From: Candidatus Heimdallarchaeota archaeon AB_125
GTDB taxonomy: Archaea > Asgardarchaeota > Heimdallarchaeia > Heimdallarchaeales > Heimdallarchaeaceae
Reading direction: 5' to 3'
Assembly (NCBI GenBank): GCA_001940755.1
Contig: MEHH01000046.1
Coordinates: 1-12,612 of the forward strand
DNA: 12,612 nt
The translations under genes and the position numbers were made by a program. Below the pieces are notes generated by a model, which had not been told where the DNA came from, ran no database searches, and saw only the letters and a list, made by a program, of their open reading frames with translations. The number at the start of each line of letters is the position of its first letter. Within the stretch, counting starts at the first letter, position 1. This document shows, piece after piece, positions 1 to 6,908 of the stretch.

Positions 1-2
1 TC

Positions 3-134
3 AAACAAAGAGATGAACTAACTCCAATAATACAAGTACCCCTAAGTGATATAGATGAATCTGTGGTAAATTCTAGAGTTGATTTATGGGATGATGTTAT
101 ATTCTCATGTCCATTGCAAGTAAAGGATATTTGA
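3..134 (+). CDS. C-terminal fragment of an unrecognised protein
   Basis: An open frame enters from the left edge and runs 43 codons to a TGA at 132-134. The other two forward frames stop within the first 21 bases. The visible tail is hydrophilic and acidic in its middle, contains the short string DLWDD, and ends in CPLQVKDI. It shows no membrane segment or motif that I recognise, so no function is offered. It lies 111 bases before the next gene, which has its own TATA-like element, so the two are probably separate transcripts. The coding call rests only on the open frame, the strand shared with the next genes and similar codon choice. Confidence 0.55.
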   Translation, partial: KQRDELTPIIQVPLSDIDESVVNSRVDLWDDVIFSCPLQVKDI

Positions 135-203
135 TTCATAAACTAACAAAACATATTGTTTCAACAAGCTATTTAAAATATATCATCTTCAATTTAGAAA
201 ATG

Positions 204-217
204 TTATAATTATATAT
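204..217 (+). promoter_or_regulatory. TATA-like promoter element of the 404-residue coiled-coil gene
   Basis: An AT-only run (TTATAATTATATAT) lies 29-42 bases before the ATG at 246. An archaeal start about 25 bases downstream of the element would give a very short leader. The call is from position and composition only, in an AT-rich background. Confidence 0.4.
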
Positions 218-245
218 GTTCTTAACGATTTGAAGGTAGACATCA

Positions 246-1460
246 ATGTCCCAAGATTTACCCTTAGAAAAAGCATATGAATGGTTTAATAGTAGAGTTT
301 CCTCAAGTTTTTCAAGTTATAGAAATAACGCAAATAAGCACATCAGATCTATAAATGATAAGGTTGAAGAATTAAAAAGCTCTGCCCATCGTTTTGATTA
401 TTCAGATATAAAGGATCCAGATGTTTATCAAAATTATGCAACTACAATTTTTAACAGAACTAATGAGATTTTTGAGGATATTGAGATTCCAGAAGAAATC
501 ACATATGTTAATCTTGAGATCTTTGTAACAGCTCTTAAAAACAAAGTGAATTCATATTTGACCTTTCTTGCAAAGTATCTCTCTTGGTTAAAACGAGATA
601 GATCCTATAAGGACAAAGTAAAAAGTTTAGACAGATCTCTAACAAGGATTAAGGAAGAAATTCATAATTTTGAATCAAAAACTATGATAAGTTACGCAGA
701 GATTATTCCAAAAGAAAAGGTGTTGGATGATATTGAAATTCTCACACAATTAGTCGAGAGAAACAATGAACTTGAAGAAGAAATAGACACGCATGCTGAT
801 GAAGTTGAAAAGCTAACTAAAGAGGTAGATGCTCATAAAGAGAAACTGGATGAATTAAAGAATCACCCAGGTTTCATTCAATTGGAAACGAATAAAAAAG
901 AATTGGAACATATAGAAATATCAATTGCAAATAAAGTATCTGAAATTAAAAAACTCTGTAGCAAGGTTCTAAGAGCCTCAGATAACAAGAAAATAGATCT
1001 TGATAATTATGAGAAAGAAGTAATGAAGAGTTTGATAAAAGATCCATTGACTCTTTTTATTAAAGAATCAGAAGGATATCGTGGAATAAAAGCAACTCTT
1101 CAGAATCTGAAAGAAATAAGTATCGATCCTGCAATTCAAATGAAAAAGGAAAAGCTCCAAAGAGCTTTTGATAATATTGATGAGATAATTAATGATAATC
1201 TGTTGGAAAATCAGAATAGAGCACAATTCATTATCAAACAAAATGAAGCGATACACCACAAATTCGAAGATATGCAGCTTTTTGTGAAAATTAAGAAGTA
1301 CGAACAAGAAATTGATAATCTTACAATTGATAGAAATCGTATAACCCTCTCACTCAGGAGGGAACTTGAAGGAGTTGAGGACAAAATTGCATCAACTTCT
1401 AAATCTGTTGAAGAAAGGATTATAGAATTTGCAAGTAAGGAAATCAAATTAGTTTTCTGA
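246..1460 (+). CDS. Orphan coiled-coil protein, 404 residues
   Basis: I do not recognise this protein as a named family. It begins at an ATG shortly after a TATA-like element. Residues 1-130 look helical, with mixed aromatic and hydrophobic positions (for example YLTFLAKYLSWLKRD near 110-125). From about 130 to 240 and again from about 310 to 400 it has long Glu/Lys-rich heptad-like stretches typical of coiled coils. A less charged linker (near KDPLTLFIKESEGYRG) separates them. There is no signal peptide, convincing membrane span, Walker motif or cysteine pair, so it is probably a soluble cytoplasmic structural or scaffold protein. Automated annotation might label it SMC- or SbcC-like, but without ATPase motifs that would be a coiled-coil artefact. 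A second coiled-coil gene lies at 3413. The role is unknown; the coding call is secure. Confidence 0.85.
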   Translation: MSQDLPLEKAYEWFNSRVSSSFSSYRNNANKHIRSINDKVEELKSSAHRFDYSDIKDPDVYQNYATTIFNRTNEIFEDIEIPEEITYVNLEIFVTALKNKVNSYLTFLAKYLSWLKRDRSYKDKVKSLDRSLTRIKEEIHNFESKTMISYAEIIPKEKVLDDIEILTQLVERNNELEEEIDTHADEVEKLTKEVDAHKEKLDELKNHPGFIQLETNKKELEHIEISIANKVSEIKKLCSKVLRASDNKKIDLDNYEKEVMKSLIKDPLTLFIKESEGYRGIKATLQNLKEISIDPAIQMKKEKLQRAFDNIDEIINDNLLENQNRAQFIIKQNEAIHHKFEDMQLFVKIKKYEQEIDNLTIDRNRITLSLRRELEGVEDKIASTSKSVEERIIEFASKEIKLVF

Positions 1461-1512
1461 AATTATGTGTTTAAGCGGAAAAATTCCAATCCCTACTAAG
1501 TATTGCATTTAC

Positions 1513-1518
1513 TTTTTT
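1513..1518 (+). terminator. Oligo-T terminator after the orphan coiled-coil gene
   Basis: A run of six T lies 53 bases after the stop of the upstream gene and before the promoter-like elements of the next one. Archaeal RNA polymerase commonly terminates at such T-runs without a hairpin. The call is by composition and position. Confidence 0.4.
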
Positions 1519-1532
1519 GCATCAATTATTTC

Positions 1533-1540
1533 CTTAAAAG
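1533..1540 (+). promoter_or_regulatory. TATA-like element of the nicotinate phosphoribosyltransferase gene
   Basis: CTTAAAAG lies about 20 bases before the first possible TTG start at 1558. A second AT-rich element (TTAAATTAATT) ends at 1559. The first would put transcription near 1560 and the second nearer 1578, which would favour the later TTG at 1588. Confidence 0.35.
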
Positions 1541-1557
1541 AATAAACCTTAAATTAA

Positions 1558-2781
1558 TTGTTTGTCAGTATACAGTGGTTGATATATTTGGAACAGTGGC
1601 TTGCTACAAAAGAAGAAGTTATTGAAGGAAAAACTACAGATGTTTATTTTGTAAGAATAGAAGAATGTCTTTTAGGAGATAACTTAGATAAGACAAAAGT
1701 TTGGGCAGAAGTGACAACAGGTGGGATACCTAGAGATAGTAAAAATCTTGTATTTCTTGGCTTACAAGATGTTTTAAATTTACTATCTGAAGCTCAGTTA
1801 CCTGTCAATATTTACTCAATAAAAGAAGGTACAGTTTTACCAAATACAGACATTAATGGAGTTAAAATACCCTTTCTAGTAATTGAAGGAGCTTATGGAG
1901 ATTTTGCTATTTATGAAACACCATTACTAGGTCTTCTTTGTTTTCAATCAGGAGTAGGAACGTCAGCCCTTCGAATAAGAAAAGCTGCAGAAGATAGGAT
2001 TCTCTTATCTTTTGGTATTAGAAGAATGCCCCCAACAATAGCTCCCATAATTGATCGAGCTTGTTATGTAGCAGGATTCGATGGTATTTCTTGCGTTTTA
2101 AGTGCTGAAAAACTGGGAATAGAAGCAACTGGAACAATGCCTCATGCATTTATCATGATTAAGGGTGGAATTGAAGATGCAATGATTTCTTTTGACAAAC
2201 ATATTGACTCTGAGGTTTCAAGAATAGCGTTGGCAGATACTTTTAATGATGAAAGAGTTGAAGTTCTTCAGGCATTGAATGCACTAGGTGACAAACTTTC
2301 GGGTGTTAGATTAGATACTCCAAGTTCTAGAAAAGGCAGTTTTAGAGATATTATTCAAGAGATTAAGTGGGAGCTCAAACAAAGAAACAGAGAGGATATT
2401 AAGATTTTTCTCAGCGGGGGTCTTAATGAAGAATCTATTCTAGAACTAAAAGACATAGCCGATGGATTTGGTATTGGAACATATGTTTCTAATAGCCCTA
2501 CTATTGATTTTGCACTTGATATTGTAGAAATTGAATCAAAAGCAATAGCTAAAAGAGGTAAATTTGCTGGAAGAAAACAGATTGGCTATTGTGAGAATTG
2601 TCAAACATTCTTGTGCGATGATTTCCTCAAAGAAGAAATAGTGTGCCAAACCTGTGGAAAAAGAATGAACAAATTACTTGAAAAAGTTATGGAGAACGGA
2701 AAAATTTTGTCAAAACATCCAACGCCTAAAGAGATTCGAGAATATGTTTTAAGGCAAAAAGAAGAACGAGTAGAACTTTAG
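1558..2781 (+). CDS. pncB: Nicotinate phosphoribosyltransferase (archaeal type, zinc-knuckle)
   Basis: This enzyme joins nicotinate and PRPP to form nicotinate mononucleotide in NAD salvage. The protein follows the Thermoplasma-type enzyme closely along its length: TTDVYF near 26-31, YETPLLG at 119-125, SFGIRR at 151-156, GTMPHA with the conserved His at 196, RLDTPSSR at 251-258 and FLSGGL at 284-289. A C-terminal zinc knuckle has Cys pairs at 345/348 and 363/366. There is no ATG near the 5' end. The TTG at 1558 is the outermost start. An in-frame TTG at 1588 would give 397 residues and places DVYF about where the Thermoplasma protein has it, so 1588 may be the true start. The gene appears monocistronic, with a promoter-like region upstream and 115 bases to the next gene. 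The family call is very strong; the start is uncertain. Confidence 0.93.
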   Translation: MFVSIQWLIYLEQWLATKEEVIEGKTTDVYFVRIEECLLGDNLDKTKVWAEVTTGGIPRDSKNLVFLGLQDVLNLLSEAQLPVNIYSIKEGTVLPNTDINGVKIPFLVIEGAYGDFAIYETPLLGLLCFQSGVGTSALRIRKAAEDRILLSFGIRRMPPTIAPIIDRACYVAGFDGISCVLSAEKLGIEATGTMPHAFIMIKGGIEDAMISFDKHIDSEVSRIALADTFNDERVEVLQALNALGDKLSGVRLDTPSSRKGSFRDIIQEIKWELKQRNREDIKIFLSGGLNEESILELKDIADGFGIGTYVSNSPTIDFALDIVEIESKAIAKRGKFAGRKQIGYCENCQTFLCDDFLKEEIVCQTCGKRMNKLLEKVMENGKILSKHPTPKEIREYVLRQKEERVEL

Positions 2782-2810
2782 TCTAAAACTTTCTTTTGCC
2801 CAACCAAATA

Positions 2811-2820
2811 AGTTTAAAAG
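2811..2820 (+). promoter_or_regulatory. TATA-like element upstream of the roadblock gene
   Basis: AGTTTAAAAG, preceded by a purine-rich stretch, resembles an archaeal BRE/TATA pair and would give a leader of about 50 bases. A second candidate, TTTATAAA at 2855-2862, would give a leader of about 12 bases. I cannot choose between them from sequence alone. Confidence 0.35.
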
Positions 2821-2896
2821 TAATGTTGTGGTAGATGTACAAGAGATAGCTGAATTTATAAAGTATAGTTAGGTTATCAGAGAGTAGGTAATCCAA

Positions 2897-3286
2897 ATGG
2901 CTTTTGGAATAACATTCGAAAACAAGACAAATGAGTTAAAAACTACATTAAGTGATCTTAAAATCAAAGTTCCTGAAATTGAGAGTGCAGCAATTGTATC
3001 TATAGAAGGATTACCAATAGCTTCAGTGCTACCTCAGGAAATTGAAGAAGCTCGTCTAGCCGCAATGACAGCTGCAATGCTTTCTTTAGGAGAAAGAGTA
3101 GCCCAAGAGATGCAAAGAGGAGAGCTAGAAAAGATTTTCATTGAAGGAGCCTATGGATATATTATTACAATCGCTGCTGGACAAAATGCGGTTTTAACTG
3201 TTTCAGCTAGAAAAGAAGCAAAGCTCGGTTTAGTTTTTCTCGATATGGCTAGAGCATCTCAAGAAGTCGAAAGACAACTTAACTGA
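2897..3286 (+). CDS. Roadblock/LC7 domain protein
   Basis: This is a 129-residue stand-alone roadblock/LC7 (longin-like) domain. Family features are a helix of about 20 residues, then the strand and turn IESAAIVSIEGLPIAS near 27-42, a long Ala/Met-rich helix (ARLAAMTAAMLSLGERVAQEM near 52-72), the strands EKIFIEGAYGYIITIAAG, and a closing helix. Such domains dimerise and, in bacteria and eukaryotes, partner small Ras-like GTPases or dynein and Ragulator complexes. Archaea, especially Asgard lineages, carry many single-domain copies of unknown function. No small Ras-like GTPase lies in this window; the GPN GTPase at 5319 is a different family and on the other strand. The ATG follows a purine-rich GAGTAGG stretch that could serve as a weak ribosome-binding site. 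The domain call is confident; the cellular role is not. Confidence 0.9.
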   Translation: MAFGITFENKTNELKTTLSDLKIKVPEIESAAIVSIEGLPIASVLPQEIEEARLAAMTAAMLSLGERVAQEMQRGELEKIFIEGAYGYIITIAAGQNAVLTVSARKEAKLGLVFLDMARASQEVERQLN

Positions 3287-3296
3287 TATTATTCCA

Positions 3297-3303
3297 TTTT
3301 TTT
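3297..3303 (+). terminator. Oligo-T terminator after the roadblock gene
   Basis: A run of seven T starts 11 bases after the stop codon. This is the clearest T-tract terminator in the window and separates the roadblock gene from the next, independently promoted coiled-coil gene. Confidence 0.5.
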
Positions 3304-3371
3304 AATCTGTTCTTCTGCTTAATTACAAAATTGTGTTCACGCTTTGTAAACTGTTGTCAGCTTACGAAAAA

Positions 3372-3381
3372 CCTTTAAAAA
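3372..3381 (+). promoter_or_regulatory. TATA-like element of the COG1340-like gene
   Basis: CCTTTAAAAA, preceded by CGAAAAA which resembles a BRE, lies about 35 bases before the ATG at 3413. Transcription would begin near 3400, giving a leader of about 10 bases. Confidence 0.4.
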
Positions 3382-3412
3382 CCATACTCTTTTCAGAACT
3401 TGAGCTGAACAA

Positions 3413-4321
3413 ATGGGAGAAAGAACTAAAGAAGATTTTGCTGGTGAAGATCTTGTAGTGAAGTTAGGTAGACTAGAAGAAAAAATCAATGTTCTTAAAA
3501 AACAAAGAAACGAATTTAATCAATTTACAAAAGATTCCCTCAGCTCAAGAAATGAACTAAACAAAGAGATTCATGAATTATTAGAAAAAGCTAAAGAATT
3601 CACAAGCAAACGTGATGAGTTAAATACACAGGTTAAACAACTTAAGAAGAAAAGGAAGGAATTACAGGAAAGCTTACAGGTTGATAAAAAAGCTTTGGAA
3701 GAGATTGTAGAAAAAGAACAATCTCTAGATAAAAGTGATATTCGAAAAAAGAGAAGAAGCATGAGTACACTAAATGCTAAGATTGAAAGCTTGGAGTGGA
3801 AACTACAAACTAGTGTTTTACAACCTGAAGAAGAAAAAGAAATGATACAAATTTTGGAAAAACTTTCTGATAATCTAAACAAATTAGCAGAGGAAGTTCA
3901 TATTACAACTCATCAAACAGAATTATGGAGAAAAATCTCATCTTCTCAAAAGCAGATAAATCAATCGCACACTCAAATTGTAGATTTTGCAAAAGAATCT
4001 CAAATTTATCATAATCTAATGAATCAGCACTTCCATCAAATCAATGCTTTAAGAAAGAAAGCTAATGACTATCACAAAGAATTTTTGAGTAATAAGAAAA
4101 AAGCTGATAGTTTTCACAAGGATTTTCTTGCAAAGGTTACTGAGAAAAATGAACTTAGAAAACTCTTGAAAGAAGCTCAAACTGCACATAGAAAGAAGAT
4201 TAAGGATAGAATCAAATCTGATATTGAAGAAAGCGTTAATAAAGCTTTCAAGAAGTACGAAAACGGAGAAAACCTCTCTCTAGATGAATTTAGATTGTTA
4301 GTAGAGAATGGTTTGATTTAA
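3413..4321 (+). CDS. Archaeal coiled-coil protein, COG1340-like
   Basis: The protein has 302 residues, is almost entirely Lys/Glu/Gln-rich and helical, and shows near-continuous heptads from about residue 14 to 270. Overall plan and ending match the archaeal coiled-coil family COG1340: two long antiparallel-looking helical arms, a segment of repeated His, Asn and Lys residues (NQHFHQINALRKKANDYHKEF near 202-222), and a short C-terminal tail of the type NGENLSLDEFRLLVENGL. Members are sometimes mislabelled phosphoserine phosphatase, but no HAD motif is present here. The biochemical role of the family is not established to my knowledge; a distant likeness to eukaryotic Bfr1-type coiled-coil proteins would need profile searches. 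The ATG at 3413 lies just after the promoter-like element, and an oligo-T region follows the gene, so it is probably monocistronic. Confidence 0.82.
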   Translation: MGERTKEDFAGEDLVVKLGRLEEKINVLKKQRNEFNQFTKDSLSSRNELNKEIHELLEKAKEFTSKRDELNTQVKQLKKKRKELQESLQVDKKALEEIVEKEQSLDKSDIRKKRRSMSTLNAKIESLEWKLQTSVLQPEEEKEMIQILEKLSDNLNKLAEEVHITTHQTELWRKISSSQKQINQSHTQIVDFAKESQIYHNLMNQHFHQINALRKKANDYHKEFLSNKKKADSFHKDFLAKVTEKNELRKLLKEAQTAHRKKIKDRIKSDIEESVNKAFKKYENGENLSLDEFRLLVENGLI

Positions 4322-4386
4322 CCAGACATCTTCCAAGTTAAAGTAAATTTTCAATAGATATTAGATAATCTGCATATGAATAACGG

Positions 4387-4403
4387 TTTTTTGTGTTCTT
4401 TTT
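4387..4403 (+). terminator. Oligo-T terminator region after the coiled-coil gene
   Basis: Two T-tracts, T6 at 4387-4392 and T5 at 4399-4403, lie 65-80 bases after the stop. They fall in the 214-base gap before the cis-prenyltransferase. Apart from these and a TATA-like element nearer the next gene, I see nothing recognisable in that gap. Confidence 0.4.
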
Positions 4404-4470
4404 GTCATACTCTAAATTCAGTTGTACGTTTCACGTTATAGCTATTTTGAAAATAAGTTACGAAAACAAG

Positions 4471-4481
4471 CATTAATAAAG
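4471..4481 (+). promoter_or_regulatory. Possible TATA-like element of the cis-prenyltransferase gene
   Basis: CATTAATAAAG lies 55-65 bases before the ATG at 4536 and would give a leader of about 35 bases. CGTAAAAACT at 4501-4510 is an alternative that would make the transcript nearly leaderless. Weak evidence in an AT-rich gap. Confidence 0.25.
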
Positions 4482-4535
4482 TAATTTTTCAAAATCATCA
4501 CGTAAAAACTTGAAAACTGTATAGTTGGGTTACCT

Positions 4536-5306
4536 ATGCGATTATTTACTCCTAAATTCATCTACAAATTATACGAAAGAAAACTTTCTTCTGAAATTAG
4601 AAGTAAACCTATTCCTAAACATATTGGTATTATTTTAGATGGTAATAGAAGAGCTAGTAAAATGTTAGGTATTGACTATAAAACAGGTTATGAACTTGGT
4701 GCTGAAAAACTTGAAGAAGTTCTTGATTGGTGTTGGGAATTAGATGTGAAAGTAATTACTTGTTGGGTATTTTCTACTGAAAATTTCTCACGACCCGATG
4801 ACCAAGTGAAATCTATAATGAAACTTGCAATTGAAAACTTAAGAAGACTTAGAGAAGATAAGCGAATTTTCAAAAACCAAGTAAAAGTCAAAGTTCTAGG
4901 GAGATTAAATCTCCTTCCAGAGAATGTTCAACAAGAAATTAAAATGACTGAAGATGCGACCAAAACACATGAAAACTTCATTCTGAATATCTGCATGGCT
5001 TATGGAGGACGTGCAGAAATTGTTGATGCATTGAAACGTATTTTCGATAAAGTAAAAGACGGCGATATTAGTTTCGATGATATTGATGAAGAATTAATTA
5101 GTAACCACTTATACACAAACGGAATTTCTGATCCCGATCTAATTATTCGAACTTCAGGAGAAGAAAGGCTGTCTGGTTTCCTTTTATGGCAATCAGCTTT
5201 TTCTGAATATTATTTTGCAGAAGTTCACTGGCCACTATTCAGACAAATAGACTTATGGAGAGCAATCAGAACCTATCAAAGAAGACAAAGAAGATATGGA
5301 ACATAA
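4536..5306 (+). CDS. uppS: cis-Prenyl diphosphate synthase (UppS/DHDDS family)
   Basis: This enzyme adds isopentenyl diphosphate units in cis to an allylic primer, giving the long polyprenyl diphosphate used as glycan carrier at the membrane. In archaea the known enzyme starts from geranylgeranyl diphosphate. All five conserved regions are visible in 256 residues: HIGIILDGNRR at 29-39 with catalytic Asp35, FSTENFSRP at 79-87 (Asn83, Arg86), NICMAYGGRAEI at 151-162, and DPDLIIRTSGEERLSGFLLWQ at 199-219 with Arg205, Arg211 and Ser213, followed by EVHWP at 229-233. The basic, Arg-rich C-terminus (RRQRRYG) is also usual. The gene ends 12 bases from the convergent GPN GTPase gene; the primer-making trans-prenyl synthase is two genes further on. 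The start is the only well-placed ATG and no clear Shine-Dalgarno precedes it. Product chain length cannot be read from sequence. Confidence 0.94.
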   Translation: MRLFTPKFIYKLYERKLSSEIRSKPIPKHIGIILDGNRRASKMLGIDYKTGYELGAEKLEEVLDWCWELDVKVITCWVFSTENFSRPDDQVKSIMKLAIENLRRLREDKRIFKNQVKVKVLGRLNLLPENVQQEIKMTEDATKTHENFILNICMAYGGRAEIVDALKRIFDKVKDGDISFDDIDEELISNHLYTNGISDPDLIIRTSGEERLSGFLLWQSAFSEYYFAEVHWPLFRQIDLWRAIRTYQRRQRRYGT

Positions 5307-5318
5307 GATTGCAATTTT

Positions 5319-6098
5319 CTATTCATAAAAATCATCTCTTTGTCCCCAATCTCTTTCTATTAAAGCTATTAGGGTATCAATATTATATCCTGTATTGGAA
5401 CTTATAGGTAACAAATCCCCAGTTGATTTGAACTGTTGCAAAATGTCTATGATACTCATACCTAGTTGTTGTGATAGAGATACAATACCACTTCTTTGCA
5501 AATCCGTAACCAAAGATTCTGGAGAATCTATCCAATTATCTAGATATTCCATTTGTTCTTTTTCAATTATGTCAGATTTAGAAATAGCTGTTATTTGAGG
5601 TAAAGCGAGTTGAAATGCAACTGAGACGCTAAGCAATAAAATACTCGAAAATCCTTCCGGTCTTAATGCAAGTGATGGATCTATTAGAAAAATTGAAGCT
5701 GGTTGGCTATTCTCTGCTATGACTGAAGAAACTAATCTTCCACTGCTTCTATATGCAAATAACTCTATTTGACCTGGTGTATCTACAAGAAGATATTCAG
5801 GTTTAATGTAGTCAATTTCATCTCTTATAGTATCTATTTTTGTTGCAATTAGATCCATGCTAGCAATCATGGCACCATTTGGTCCCAAATCTAGTTTATC
5901 AGTCAGATGATCGATATTTACAATATCACGCGCATCTATATCTGGATTGTAGGGTAATCGTCTGACTCCAGCATCAAGATTAAGTGTAATTACATCTAAT
6001 TTCTTTTCATTAAGCCAATCAAGCAGAGTCCTTGTTAAAACAGTCTTTCCACTTCCTGCGGTTCCTAACATAAAAATTGTATAATATCTTTTTGCCAT
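5319..6098 (-). CDS. GPN-loop GTPase
   Basis: This is a P-loop GTPase of the GPN family, 259 residues. Motifs in order: Walker A GTAGSGKT at 12-19; the family-defining Gly-Pro-Asn loop LGPNG at 71-75, which completes the partner's active site in the homodimer; the G3 motif DTPGQIE at 106-112; a G4-like SKSD at 173-176 in place of NKxD; and SS at 233-234 in the G5 position. Eukaryotic relatives (GPN1-3) are needed for RNA polymerase II assembly and nuclear import. Archaea usually have a single homodimeric protein whose role is less clear. It is the last gene of a minus-strand operon: the ATG lies 6 bases after the stop of the COG1058 gene, and a GAGGAG ribosome-binding site overlaps that gene's final codons. 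Its 3' end converges with the cis-prenyltransferase. Confidence 0.95.
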   Translation of the reverse strand: MAKRYYTIFMLGTAGSGKTVLTRTLLDWLNEKKLDVITLNLDAGVRRLPYNPDIDARDIVNIDHLTDKLDLGPNGAMIASMDLIATKIDTIRDEIDYIKPEYLLVDTPGQIELFAYRSSGRLVSSVIAENSQPASIFLIDPSLALRPEGFSSILLLSVSVAFQLALPQITAISKSDIIEKEQMEYLDNWIDSPESLVTDLQRSGIVSLSQQLGMSIIDILQQFKSTGDLLPISSNTGYNIDTLIALIERDWGQRDDFYE

Positions 6099-6104
6099 TT
6101 TTTT

Positions 6105-6896
6105 TTACTCCTCTAAATCTATTATTCTAGCATTAGGAAAATTATTCTTAAAATGTTCTCTTAACTTTGAAGCTGCATCATTAACTTGAGATTTAGCTTC
6201 ATGTCCAACTCCAGAAATGTGAATAACGATGCCTTGTTTATCTTTGTAAGCTGGATGGGATTTTATGTACAGATTCATGAATTCAGTCTTAAGATCATTA
6301 ATATATGGAGCAAGTTGACTCTCAACACAACCAAATATCTGAAACTTTTCCTCAAATAATTCATCATGATTCATTTCTTTAAGCTTTGGAACTACATGTC
6401 TACTCATAATATCTTCCATTTCTGTTGGAACACCTTGTAAGCAATAAATACCCATACCATCATATTCGAAATAGCAACCAGGAGCACTTCCAACATCATT
6501 ATCAAAAACAGTTGCGTTGATTGGAAGATACGCCATCTTTTCTCTTTCTTCTGTTAGATCTAAATTTCTTGATTTGTAGTATTTTTCTATTTCTTCTAGA
6601 GCACTTGGTGTACTTACTAATTCAATGTTAGTTGCTTTTGACAGTACTTCCATTTGGATATCATCATAAGTTGGACCAAGTCCCCCAGATACAATTATTA
6701 TATCTGGTTTTCTTTGAAATAGCTCAAGAAAGAATTCAACAGCAAGAATCAAATCATCACGTATACAAGTAATTCTTCTAACCTCAATCCCAAGTTTTGT
6801 TAGTTTATCTCCGATATAAGTAGCATTTGTGTTAGTAGTTACACCTATTAACAGCTCGTTTCCTAAACAAACAATTTCTGCTGTTGTTAAATCCAT
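6105..6896 (-). CDS. Stand-alone MoaB/CinA N-terminal domain protein (COG1058)
   Basis: This is a MoCF-biosynthesis fold protein of the CinA N-terminal type. Counting from the ATG at 6896 it has 263 residues and shows GNELLIG at 12-18, the nucleotide-binding VSGGLGPTYDD at 69-79, NDVGSAPG at 133-140 and LQGVPTEM at 153-160, all in the usual order. Bacterial CinA couples this domain to an NMN deamidase; that second domain is absent. Studied bacterial members act as ADP-ribose pyrophosphatases, and the related N-terminal domain of human FAD synthase hydrolyses FAD, so nucleotide-cofactor housekeeping is the best guess. Molybdenum-cofactor activity is less likely, as no other moa or mog gene is here. 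An in-frame TTG at 6908, directly abutting the upstream stop, would add four residues; I prefer the ATG. It is the middle gene of the prenyl synthase-COG1058-GPN operon. Confidence 0.88.
   Translation of the reverse strand: MDLTTAEIVCLGNELLIGVTTNTNATYIGDKLTKLGIEVRRITCIRDDLILAVEFFLELFQRKPDIIIVSGGLGPTYDDIQMEVLSKATNIELVSTPSALEEIEKYYKSRNLDLTEEREKMAYLPINATVFDNDVGSAPGCYFEYDGMGIYCLQGVPTEMEDIMSRHVVPKLKEMNHDELFEEKFQIFGCVESQLAPYINDLKTEFMNLYIKSHPAYKDKQGIVIHISGVGHEAKSQVNDAASKLREHFKNNFPNARIIDLEE
6108..6113 (-). promoter_or_regulatory. Shine-Dalgarno GAGGAG for the GPN GTPase
   Basis: On the minus strand GAGGAG forms the last two codons (Glu-Glu) of the COG1058 gene. It sits nine bases before the ATG at 6098. 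It is a strong ribosome-binding site inside the preceding gene, indicating linked translation in the operon. Confidence 0.65.
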
Positions 6897-6908
6897 CAAG
6901 AATCCCAA

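Noticed and set aside
1068..1447. Overlapping minus-strand open frames opposite the orphan coiled-coil gene
   Set aside because: Lys/Glu-rich coding sequence reads as Phe/Leu/Ser-rich frames on the other strand, which mimic membrane proteins. No start signals or conserved features are present.
246..1460. SMC/SbcC-type ATPase identity for the orphan coiled-coil protein
   Set aside because: There are no Walker A, Walker B or ABC signature motifs, and no zinc-hook CxxC. The resemblance would be only to coiled-coil composition.
4443..4455. Inverted repeat TATTTT-G-AAAATA between the coiled-coil gene and the cis-prenyltransferase
   Set aside because: It is short, made only of A and T apart from the centre, with no room for a hairpin loop. 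Such palindromes are expected by chance in this AT-rich gap.
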